From: Gordionus sp. m RMFG-2023
Lineage: Eukaryota > Nematomorpha > Gordioida > Chordodea > Parachordodidae
Assembly (NCBI RefSeq): GCF_954871325.1
Contig: NC_088775.1
Location: 68,983,561-69,047,560 of the forward strand
DNA: 64,000 bases
Reading direction: 5' to 3'
This document shows positions 48,180 through 58,962 of this stretch, in pieces. The first letter of the stretch is position 1. Each line of letters starts with the position of its first letter. The notes under the pieces were generated by a model. The model made no database searches. It was not told where the DNA came from and saw only the letters and a program-made list of their open reading frames with translations. The translations under genes and the position numbers were made by a program.

Positions 48180-51100
48180 TTTCCCTCTTTTTTTAAATGT
48201 CTTCTTTCCTCAGTTTCTTATGTTCACTTCCAGTCATTTGTTTTCTCAATTGCTCCATTTCGTATATCTTGAGATTGTTTGTTTGACCATCTGATTATCG
48301 TTTGTTGAATCGATTATTGAACATCTTTTGTGAAGCATCGTTGGTGGAACATTGCTTGTTGATTTGCTGTTTGTATTGATCATCCCATTCATTGCGTTGG
48401 AATTTTTTTTGTTTAATTATAGAAATACGCTTAATGATACAACAAATATGATACCTAGCAAGTTGATGTTTTCAAGAACAATGATGACTAAATGGGATTT
48501 AATTAAACCAATGGAAAAAAACGAAAATATATTAAAGAGGAAAATATCGAATAATAGAGAAATAGACGTAGGAGAAAAAATTTGGTACAAAACGTTTAAA
48601 AAATATTTGGGACAAAGGAAAAGTGATACAAAAAGAAGGAAACTTAACGTACAAAATAGACAATGGACATCATATTATTAGGAAACATTTGGATCAAATA
48701 AAGAAAAGAGCAACGAATATAACAAAAGATAATACTGAAAAAATTTTTAGAGGGGGAAGAAGTGAACAAGTTCAAGGTCAAAATTCAAAGTCAAGTTCAA
48801 AATTCGAAAATTCAAAGTCAAGTTCAAAAGCGAGAATATGACTTACGACATAGAAAATGATTGTTATAAATAAATAAAAATTTTGTAAAAAATATATATA
48901 TAAATTTTTGAAATTTTCTTGTTGTTTCCCATATTTCTTTTCATGTTCATTTTCATCGTTCTTATCATGCGTTCACATTGCCCATTCGATTGTTGATGAT
49001 GCGGTGCTGTGAGTATATGATTGATACCATGATCTTCACAAAACTTTTTAAATAAATAGCTAGTAAAATTAATACCATTATCCGTCACTATTTTGTTTGG
49101 TATTCCAAATAAACTAACGATTCTCATCAATTCTTTTATCGTAGATTCAGTCGTTAAGTTCTTCATGCGTGTTATTAGTGGAAATTTGCTATATGCGTCA
49201 ACAAATACAATAAAATTGTTATTTTCAAATTGTGCAAAATCTATGTGTACTCGTTCAAAAATCTTAGTTGCTTTCTCCCATGATCTGTGTATTTATTACA
49301 TGGATCACAATTTTTCACCTCTTGATCTATCTTTGTATTTATACCAGGCCACCAAAGTAATCTCATGCTAACAATTTCGTTTTGCCTGCTCCTAGATGTC
49401 CCTTGTGTATTTCATGTAAGATCTTCTTTCTCATGTTCATCGGTATATTATTCTGTTTTCCTTAAAAAGACAATCTTTCATCAAGCTTAATTCCATCTCC
49501 ATATTATTGTACGTTTTATTTTTTATCGGGTTGTTACTCCTAATACTATCAATTATTTACATTAATTCTTCATCCTTATTTGTTTCTTTAACTATTCTAT
49601 TGAAGTTTATTGGGATGTCCCATAATTTGTCATCAAATTTTTCAATTTTTTCACCTTCTATATTCTTTATCGCGTTCTGTATTTGTCAATGGTAATCTTG
49701 ACAAACAATCTGGCACTAAATTCTGTTTCCCCGGTCTATGTATTATTGTGTAATCATAAGCTCCCAATTAAATTCCACTTTTGTAATCGCATTGATATTG
49801 AAGTATTTTCTTTGAGTGTTTTTGAAAATATATATTAGCGGTTTGTGATCTGTTATTATCGTAAATTTTGTCCCAATCAATATTCTTGAAATTTTTTCAC
49901 AGCATATATTATAGATAGAGTTTCTCTTTCAATATTTGTATAATTTGTTTCAGCTTTCAATAAAGTTCTTGACGCAAAGGCTATAGGTTTTTCTTTACCA
50001 TCGCCTTCAATGTGAAATAATACTGCACCTAATCCTTTTTTCGAAGCGTCAGTAGCAATTCCTATAGGCAATTCAGGATCGTAAAAATTTAGAGTTGGCG
50101 GACTACTAATCAACGTTTTCAAATCATCTAAACTTTTCTGATGTGCATCTTCCCATATCCACTTCTCTTTGTTAACAATTTTGTATAACGGGTCTGCTAA
50201 GTCTGCAAAGTTTCACAAAAATTTTCTGTAATAACTGGCCATGCCTAAAAATGTTGCTAACTCCTCTTTTGTTGTTGCTTTTGGCATGTTTGAAATGGCT
50301 TTGATTTTATCTTCATTCGGATGTATGCCTTTTTCGTCTATATCATGTCCCAAAAATCTTATCTCCTTCTTCATAAACACACTCTTGTTGAAGTTTGGTG
50401 TAAGTCCATATTTTGTTATTTTGTCGAAGACTTTTTTTATGTTGTTCAGATGTAATGTATCATTATCACCAGTTATCAATAAATCATCTATGTAAAATAT
50501 GACATCTTTCATATCTCCAAAAATTTTATCCATGGTACATTGGAAAATTGCTGAATGACGCTTTTAAACCAAAAGGTAGTCTCGTAAATCTATAATAACC
50601 TTTGTGCATTGATATTATAAGTAAATCTCTAGATTCTTTATGTATTGGTATTTGAAGAAACGCGTTTTTGAAGTCAATTTTTGTAAATTTTTTTCCTTTC
50701 GATAATTTTGAAATTAAATCATTAATACGTGGTATCGGATATTTAAAGTCCTCTAATACAGGGTTTATCGTATTTTTAAAATCAGCACATAGCCTTAGTG
50801 ATCCATCACTTTTATAAACTGGAGTGAGTGGACTTTCCCATCGTATTTCATCTACTGGTTCTATTATCTTATCATCAATTCATTTTTGTAATTCTTTTGT
50901 TATTAAATCAAGTCTTTTATATGGAACGCGTCTTGGTGGTATAATTTTTGGTTTTGCATCTTGTTTCAAATGTAATTTAACATCACTACGATATATAGGT
51001 TTTTTGTTAATTTTTGAGTTGCATACTTTTATCAATTTTTCTATCATATCATTATTACTTTCCTCGATTAGATTCACAAATTTATTAAGTATGTTTCCGA

Positions 51101-52523
51101 AAACTTTTATCCACGTCCTTCCCAGAAGTGCAATTCTTTTATTTCTTCTCTATCGACGTTATTTATATTATTCGAGTATCTGGATTGATTATTATTGTCT
51201 CTATATCTGTTGTTGTATGACTGATTATTGTTTTGATTATTATTGTATCTTGGTATGTATCTCGATTCGTTTTGATGTCTATAATATCTATAATTATCAT
51301 CATTATTATATCTATAGTTATTGTAGTTGTTATTATAATTATTTTTAATGTTAAATCTTCTAAAATTATTGTACGGTCTTGGCTCATTATTCCCCCTTTC
51401 ATTATCGTAAACTCTAGGATTATAATTGTTTCGATATCTTGGTCCAAAATTATTTGAATGTCTCGAATTAAAATTGTTTTGATATCGTGGATTGAAATTG
51501 TTTTGAAATCGTGGATAAAATTATTCCCTTGATAATTGTTTCTTTAATAATTATCGTATCTAGGTTTCCATTGATTTCTGTACACGTTATTCGTTTGCGC
51601 ATCTATCCCTTTATTGCGATCATCGTATTTATCTTTCTGCATTTCTATTTGTTTTATTTCCGTTGTGTCTCCTTCTATTTTTATGTTATCAATTTTATTA
51701 ATTATTTTATCATTATGCTTCTTCTTCCTCAATCTCCTTTCCTATTTTTATTATCTCTGGTATATCTATACTTTCTATATGTGAAATTTTCTGACGTATC
51801 TCTTTATTAGTTGAAAATATTTTTATTCTCTCGATTGCTCTACTATAATTACTGAATCTGCATTTATTACTTAACATACATAATCTAGTTACCCAATTAC
51901 TGAATGTTTCATTTTTATCTTGTACCACTTCACTAAATTCTTTTAGATACGTTATATAAGATTTGTCTGGGTGTAATAGTTTGAAACTTTCAAGTACGAT
52001 TGACGGATTGTAAAATTCTTCTAGTTTCAGGTATTCTTCTTCGGGTAATTTTTGCGTGAATGCGTATGCTTTTTCTGCATCAGAAAATTGTGGATCCTTA
52101 AAAATATTATCAAATTTTTTTTAAAAAACTTCAACGGCATTATTATAATTTGGACATTCAATAATAGTATTTTTAACGTTTATTAAAGGTTTCATTATAC
52201 TTTTATTATATCACATCAATATTTTATAATTATAATTTATTATATATATATTTGTTTAAATACAATACGACTAATATTGATGGTTTCTTTAATGTCTTTG
52301 ATATCGTTTCGCCTTCAATATAATCTCCCATTGGCGTCAATGTATTGCTTTACATTTTTGAGTCTATAGGCCTGTTGCATATCCTCCAGTCTATCGTATC
52401 GTATTAGAATAATAGTCTTGCTTTCGTGTAATTTGTATGTCCAATCTCTTTTATTGTTATCAAAAATTTTTTTTATACTTATTTCGGTTGGTAACGTAGT
52501 AATTATCAAATATTCTGCCACCA

Positions 52524-52779
52524 TAATAATTTGTATGGAAGGCAAACGTTTAATATTAAATTTTTATTTTATTATCACTAACTACACTGAAAATTTGAGT
52601 CTTTATACAAAATACATTTTTACATATTAAAATAGTTTTTTAAAATGTTATATAAATCTATTTCAAAAAACGAAAAAGAAAGAATTGCGACAAGGTCGTC
52701 CTTATATTTTATAAAAAGTAAAAGAAAGAAAAATATAAAAAATATAAAAGTTTTAATATTCAAAATTTATATATTAACA
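52524..52779 (-). repeat. LTR of the Gypsy fossil (5' side)
   Basis: About 256 bp, the partner of 47923-48179. Followed directly by the AAAAC duplication and then by the uninterrupted hAT sequence it landed in. Confidence 0.9.
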
Positions 52780-53100
52780 AAAACCATTCATTTATTTGGG
52801 TTATAATTGTATCTAAGAGAGGGAACATTTGTTTTTTAATTCTCTTCTACTGATCCTATATTAATGTTTTGATAATGAGCTTGCTTGCTGCAAGTCGAGG
52901 GGGACAAATATTAAACACGTATAGCTCTGCTTTTGTCTCAACAATAACATATAAAATATGAATTCATCAACATTAGCTCTAATTTCCTTGAGTTCTAATA
53001 AATGCTTTCCGCTCAGCGGGGGGGGGCAGGGGGACAAATCCCCCCCCCCCCCCCAAAGCCAAAAAATGCAGATGCCGGATTATATTTTTCAATAATTATA

Positions 53101-53170
53101 TTGTTAATATTAATTTACATTTGTTAATATTAATTTACATTTGTTAATATTAATTTACATTTGTTAATAT
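53101..53170. repeat. 20-bp tandem repeat
   Basis: TTGTTAATATTAATTTACAT in three exact copies and half of a fourth. It lies inside the inner hAT copy and is absent from the matching part of the outer copy, so it expanded after they separated. Confidence 0.9.
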
Positions 53171-53936
53171 TTATTCCTATCTCTTATATATATTTAATTG
53201 TATTTATTTGTCACATTCATCTACTAAGTTATTTTATTAATTAATTTATATTTCAAGTTTTCCTTGGCGTAATTTACCTGTATTTTCAAATTTTATTAGC
53301 GTATTATTTATCTAAAATTTCTAGTCAAATAATAATTATCTCCAGGGTTGGCATGTGGTCAATTGACCGGAGGAGTATTTGACTGGTCAAATACTCTAAA
53401 ATATTAATGGCGAATAAATATTTTGATATAATTAACTAGTATGCATTAAAAGCATGTTTATCAATCTTATTATTTTTTTATTAAAATATAAATATGTAAT
53501 TTTTCTAAATATAGTAATATTTTTAGTTATTTTTTTGCCTAATCATTGCCGTTTCTCGCCTTCTTTATTTTTTTCAATTCATTTTTCTTAAAAAAAATAA
53601 AAATACCCGATTTATTATAATCATAATATAATTTTTTCATTCTTATTTTTTAATAAATTTAAATTTTATTTAATATTTAGCCGAGTATAAATTATATTAA
53701 TTCTCATTTGTTTTACTTACACTTGCTATATTTGGTTTTTAAAATTAATTTTCATTTTAATTGTTCTGGTCAGATTTACGGAATATTATTCAATTCTGGT
53801 AAAAAGTTTATTATATTATATTTATAATATTAAGAAATTATTGGAATAATTGGTCGATAATTATAAAATAGTTAAGATTGATTAACTTTACAATAATCAA
53901 AATCATTTTTTGTTAAATTTTAATATATTAGGGATT

Positions 53937-55889
53937 ATGGTCAAACCAAAGCATCATGTTTGGAAACATTTTCAAGAAGTACGCGATGGTGAATCAGTTA
54001 AAGCGGTGTGCAAGTTTTGCAAGATGTCCTATATCACCCACGTTGATAGAATGGTCAAACATTTATTAAGCAGCTGTACTATGTGCCCTGTTATAATTAA
54101 GGAAAAATTTTATTCAAATTCCAAAATATCAACCTCTACAAAAAATATCACAAATGTAATTTGTAATACTTCTAAGTCTAACTCTAATGAAGAATTGGGT
54201 GAAATTAGTGAGAATGATTATCAAATGAACAATATTTTGTCTTGTGACTTAGGAGAATTTGATTCCCTTATTTCTAATCAATCTACAAGCAAGGCGATTA
54301 AATATAAATCTCAATCTTGTATAACCGGTTTCATAGATAGAATTAATCCCAAAGAAAAAAATGAGCTGGATCAATTGTTTGCAAAGGCTGTATATGCGAG
54401 CAATTTACCTTTCCACATCACTGAAAATCCCTACATCCAAGAATTTTTTAAAAAAATACGTCCTATTTACACATTACCCAGGAGAAGGCAGCTGGCTGGA
54501 TATCTTCTAGACAAAGCGTCAGGTGATATGGAGGTGAGAGTTGCAGATATAATAGATAAAGCTCCTTACTTATCAATTGTATCAGATGGCTGGAGCAACA
54601 TTAGAAACGAGAGTATTATTAATTTTATGGTGATGACGCCTGTTCCAGTGTTCTACAAATTTCTAAATACTGAGGAAAATCGCCATACGGCAGATTATAT
54701 TGCCCAGGAATTTAAAAATGTACATGAATTGAATCCGGTAAAAGTATATTCTTTAGTTACTGATAATGCCGCTAACATGAAAGCAGCCTGGAGAATTCTA
54801 AAATCTGAATCTATTTATAATCATATACAATGTTATGGTTGTGCAGCGCATACATTGCAGTTATTCTTTCACGATTTTGAACGATTGGACGCCTTCAGTG
54901 ACCATATTTCAATAATTAAAAAAATTGTTAAATTTTTCAAGAATAAACACATACCAGCTGCAGTATTTTCCCGTAATAAGAATCTTCATGGCATACCATC
55001 TACATTAAGTACAATTAGCCAAACAAGATGGGCATCGTCAATAAAATGTATGGAGCAAATTCAAATATGCAAGAAAGCTCTAAAAGCATCAGTTGTTGAA
55101 GAAGCTGTTTGTGATAATTGTCCCATAGAAATTACCAATAATATATTAAACGAAGAATTTTGGACGAAAAATTTAAAATTTTTAGCTATACTCCAACCTT
55201 TAGCTACCTCATTGTTGAAAGTGCAAGGGGATAAATGTACTTTGGCCCAAGTAAAAAACGAGATGCTTAATTTGGAAAAACACATAATACAATCATGTCA
55301 TGATTCTATATTTTCTCCATCTCAAGAAAAAAAAATTAAGGTTATGTTTGAAAAGAGAAAAACTGATATAAATACATGTGCTCACAATGCTGCTTATTTA
55401 TTGGACCCCCAATATCAAGGGGAGCATCTTACTAATACTGAATTTGATGAAGCATGTAATATAATACAAGAATTGGGTATTTTACAAGGTGGTGATAATC
55501 AAAATATTTTGAGTAATATAGTAAATTTCAGAAGCAAAAGCGGTATATTTAATAGCCATAATATGTGGAAAGTTGTAACTTCCATAAGAAACAATCAAAT
55601 TTCGGCCTCAAGTTGGTGGAATGCATTTTGACCACCTTGCCCATTAAGAGAAGTCGCTAATATTTTACTAACATTTCCTAGTTCGACTTCTTCTTCTGAA
55701 AAAAATTGGTCGGTTTGGGGCAATATTCACACGAAAAACAGAAATAGATTAAAGGCTTCTACAGCAGGAAAATTAGTAAGAGTGTATCATAATTTAAGAT
55801 TGATTAAAAATATTAAAGAAAATAATGATATTGAATATGAATCGGAACAAGACTCTGCCACGGAGGGTGAAACATTGACTATAGAATGA
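53937..55889 (+). CDS. hAT transposase (BED finger, DUF659-like), one in-frame TGA
   Basis: Cut-and-paste transposase. I take the start at MVKPKHHVWKHF (53937); an in-frame ATG nine codons earlier is less likely. A BED finger follows at once (VCKFC, then H and C of VKHLLSSC). The RNase-H-like core has YLSIVSDGWSN and YSLVTDNAANM with its two Asp, then CYGCAAHTLQLFF and SQTRWASS. The frame runs to 55628, meets TGA at 55629-55631 just after SASSWWNAF, and stays open for 85 more codons (CPLREVANILLTFPSSTSSS, then EKNWSVWGNI), the dimerisation end, to a stop at 55887. About 650 codons in all, a normal length. Truncation at the TGA would remove the dimerisation end. TGG is used freely for Trp elsewhere, so this is a nonsense change, not another code. 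Confidence 0.9.
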
Positions 55890-55984
55890 ATTAAAAAATA
55901 TTATGATATTTATTATTATACATAGATTTATTATAATATTATATAAATGCAAAATAAAGTTAATATTGGTGTAAAAAACATTTA

Positions 55985-56084
55985 TTTGAATTTGACCATA
56001 TTTGACCGTATTTGACCATATTTGACCGGTCAAATATCGGTCAATTGACCGAATTGTATTTGACCGGTCAAATGCACAACCCTG
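55985..56084. repeat. Subterminal TTTGACC motif array
   Basis: The last 100 bases of the hAT hold about nine copies of TTTGACC or GGTCAA in both orientations, two of them as the palindrome TTTGACCGGTCAAAT. The left end (53355-53395) has at least three. Such clusters are the usual binding sites of hAT transposases. Confidence 0.8.
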
Positions 56085-56109
56085 ATTATCTCTGACTTTG
56101 TCCAACAGG

Positions 56110-57320
56110 AAGAAAGAAATTGTAAGCTTGTCCGATCGAGTCTCCACCAGTAACAGCTTTTATATAGTTAGAAGAGCCGATTATTAATGCTATTACTGAA
56201 ATATCACAATGGTTTGAATGAAATATTTCCTCAGAAGCAAGAAAATTATTGGATTCATTCCAAAATTTTTTTTCTCATTAGAATGTATTATTTAATTATA
56301 CAATTATTTTATGTAATACTTTTCAAAATCATGACATTGACTTGATTAAGAAAATGAGAATAGCGGAAAGCATTTTATTAGAACTCAAGGAAATTAGAGC
56401 TAATGTTGATGAAGAATTTCATATTTTATATGTTATTGTTGAGACAAAAGCAGAGCTATACGTGTTTAATATTTGTCCCCCTCGACTTGCAGCAAGCAAG
56501 CTCATCGTCAAAACATTAATATAGGATCAGTAGAAGAGTATTAAAAAATAAATGTCCTCTCTTTTAGATACATTTATAACCCAAATAAATGAATGGTTTT
56601 TAATTCATAGTGCAGCACTTACAAATCCGCAGATATTACTTCCACAAAATCCTTTTCAGATGGTGATAGAAAAAAAAATATTTGTTAAATTTTTATCATG
56701 AAGATGTTAAAATATCTTATGATTGAATAACTATGATTAAAAGATTAACTATGGTTGATACAGTCCCAAAAAATGCATGGATGCGTTGCATTATTTCAAA
56801 CATATTTTAGATTATATTCCCAATGTATTAAAATGGTTATATATATGTTAGCAACTATACCGGGTGAACACTCTCTTTTTTAAGAAGAATAACAGAGCCA
56901 TGCAGAGGTACCATTTGCAGAGCACGGTCCATATTTTTTTTAAAAATTTCAGGCTTGAACCGGCTTTTTTAAAAATAAAATTTTCAGGCCCGGTCCGAAT
57001 TTTTTTAAAATAAATTATATTAATTTTTGATTTTTATAGCTAATAATGGAGATTTAAAATATTTGGTTTTAAAATATACAGTTCAGCCTGGATATTTTTT
57101 TTAAAAAAAATTTCAGGTCCAACCCGGGTGTTTTTTTTAAAAAAATTTCGAGCCCGGCCCGGCTATGTTTAAAAAAATTAAAATACGGTCCGGCTCGGGG
57201 GCCGGGTCTGCAAGTCTCTGGAGAACATACCTATGAAATACAACTTCTGAAAGTAGATTGAATGATTTGGATCTTTTGAATATTCATAGGCATTTAACGC
57301 CAAGCAAGGATAGATAATTG
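56110..57320 (+). pseudogene. P52rIPK-like hAT transposase relic (inner copy)
   Basis: Several frames. EARKLLDS near 56245, then 56342-56524 with RIAESILLELKEIRANVDEE and NICPPRLAASKLIVKT, matching the family block ESVKLTLKELRSSVD...SAPRLAGRQ. Next LLDTFITQINEWF near 56560. The dimerisation end SFLRR (about 56875) is cut by a miniature element at 56893-57220 and resumes with TTSESRLNDLDLLNIHRH at 57242-57296. Stops and frame changes make it inactive. I recognise the family from memory of its conserved blocks. Confidence 0.6.
56893..57220. mobile_element. GGCCCGG-type hAT-like element in the inner copy
   Basis: Ends CAGAGCCATGCAGAGGTACC and, on the other strand, CAGAGACTTGCAGACCCGG. It interrupts the dimerisation end of the P52-type transposase. 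The flanks AAGAATAA and GAGAACAT look like a worn 8-bp duplication. The first 30 bases match the free elements at 15353 and 23656. Confidence 0.7.
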
Positions 57321-57639
57321 AAAAATTAGCTCAAAACATACAAAATACATTTATTCCTAAGAAACTTTTTGTGTATTAATTTATATCAACATTAAAAGTT
57401 TTTATACTTTATATATTTTAAGGCTCAAAAAATTCAAATTTCAATTTTGGGTCATTTAAGTGATTAATATCGTGGTTATATTCACTTTATATTTTACTAG
57501 AAGATAGCCTGTCAAAATTGACGGGGAATGAGAATTTTCTACTTACTTTTATGATAGTTGTTACCTTTTATTTGAAAATAATATCCAATTATTATTCTTT
57601 TAATCCCTCCCCCCCTCCTTCATGCCTGGTTTAATCCAT

Positions 57640-58840
57640 TAAAACTAAGTGTAAATACTATGGTTTGGTAAAATTAAATTTAAAGCTTTTACTTGATAAT
57701 ACCAATATTATTTGATAAATATTACTGATCATTTATACCTAATATTTAATATTAAAAAAATTCCCAGGCAAAGTACCAAGCCATAATAATTTTGAAAAAT
57801 TCTTCCAAGCCCAGTGAATATAATAATTTTGGTAGTTGAGAACTGAAATAAAATATTTAAATAATCATAATGTTAAAAATACAATCAAAATCAGATTTTC
57901 ATGGACCTAGGTTTTTTGAACAGGCTGAGCCCAGGCCTGCATAAAATTTTTTTTAGGCCAATGTCTGACTCATAGTTAATAATAAAAAAATTCACGAGCA
58001 TTCTAGCTCATAATATTTTTGAAAATTTACCCCAAGCCCAGCCTAATATAATTTATAAAAATATTTTTCAAACCCAGCCCAACCTATAAAAATTTTATAA
58101 AAAAATTTTCCCAAGCCTCCCAACCCATAGTAATTTTCAAAATTTTTTCCCAACCAGGGAGATAGGTAAATCTCTAAAAACCATATCTATTTTTTATTCT
58201 ATTTTAACCCAGCTCACCCCTACTTCAGACAAAGGCCAACCCATTAAGACTGAGAATGAATACTATTTTTATAAAAATATATTTAAATTAGCTTTTACCT
58301 GAGGGCCATATAAATATTCTGTGTTAAATATTACACCTATGCCTAATATTAAAAAAATTCACAAGCCAGGTCCACGCACTTGGGAAAATTTTCTCAAAAA
58401 GACCATAATAATTTTGATAGTTGAGAACTGAAATAAAATATATAAAAAGTCACAATGCATTTAAAAATACAATCAGAATATGAAAGTTGCATGGGCCTTG
58501 ATATTTGATCAGGCCTGGTAATGTCTCGAAAAGAAATTTTTCGGCCAATTTCTAACCCATATTTAAAATTAAAAAATTTTCAGGAATCTAAGACTATATT
58601 AATTTTAAAAAATGTTTCCCAAGCTACTTCCAAGTCCATATTAATTGTGAAAAATATTTCCCAAATCCAGGAAAACCCAGAATAATTTATTTTTTCCTTG
58701 GATCCAGAAAAATAGGTGTGATGTAGGGGTTTATAAGAATTAAATCTGTCTAATATGTATATATTTTTATTGCCATTTATATTATTGTGAAAATTTTTCA
58801 AAATTAGGATCAAATGAAGGGGAAATATCTGATTTACCTA
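57640..58840. repeat. Divergent tandem duplication, ~605-bp unit
   Basis: 57640-58240 and 58243-58840 share, in order, CCATTAA(A/G)ACT, AGCTTTTAC, CCTAATATTAAAAAAATTC, GATAGTTGAGAACTGAAATA, AAAATACAATCA and CCCAAG blocks. Many point differences, so the duplication is old. Smaller CCCAAGCCCAGCC-like repeats lie within. No coding signature. Confidence 0.6.
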
Positions 58841-58962
58841 TCATTCTACTGGTTAGCTCCTGCCTGGTATTTATATGAAAATCATGAATACATATTAAAG
58901 TACCATGCTAAAAATATGTTCATTCTAATTTAAATTTTAAACAAACCACCACCCTTCCAAAT

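Larger units (their letters stand above)
47923..52779 (-). mobile_element. Ty3/Gypsy LTR retrotransposon fossil
   Basis: About 4.86 kb, bounded by two LTRs of ~257 bp and flanked by AAAAC on both sides (47918-47922 and 52780-52784), a 5-bp target duplication. A candidate primer-binding site (TGGTGGCAGAAT) lies next to the 5' LTR and resembles an initiator-methionine tRNA site. Parts, read mainly on the minus strand: gag-like region (52.5-51.5 kb) with an Asn/Tyr-rich stretch, reverse transcriptase (50.9-50.2 kb), RNase H (50.1-49.8 kb), integrase (49.2-48.3 kb). The order RT, RNase H, integrase places it in Ty3/Gypsy. Broken in at least half a dozen places and partly rearranged. By eye the LTRs differ by about eight substitutions and a few indels, so it is not recent. 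Confidence 0.9.
53343..56084 (+). mobile_element. Nearly intact hAT transposon with perfect target duplication
   Basis: 2742 bp. The left tip is CAGGGTTGGCATGTGG; the right tip on the other strand is CAGGGTTGTGCATTTGACC. Identical 8-bp flanks ATTATCTC at 53335-53342 and 56085-56092. Both ends carry repeated TTTGACC/GGTCAAA motifs. The transposase gene takes most of the length and has a single in-frame stop. It is inserted in the inner P52-type hAT copy. An older copy of the family is at 28028-32216. Confidence 0.95.

Noticed and set aside
50824-51457. Host membrane protein (Ile/Tyr-rich open frames on +)
   Set aside because: They are the opposite strand of the Gypsy fossil's gag-pol region and its Asn/Tyr-rich stretch.
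53101-53170. CRISPR-like array
   Set aside because: Perfect tandem 20-mers without spacers in animal transposon DNA.
55629-55631. TGA read as tryptophan (alternative genetic code)
   Set aside because: TGA interrupts the hAT and the LINE where relatives have other residues, but HDC and both elements use TGG freely for Trp and no HDC exon has an internal TGA. Simple nonsense changes explain it.
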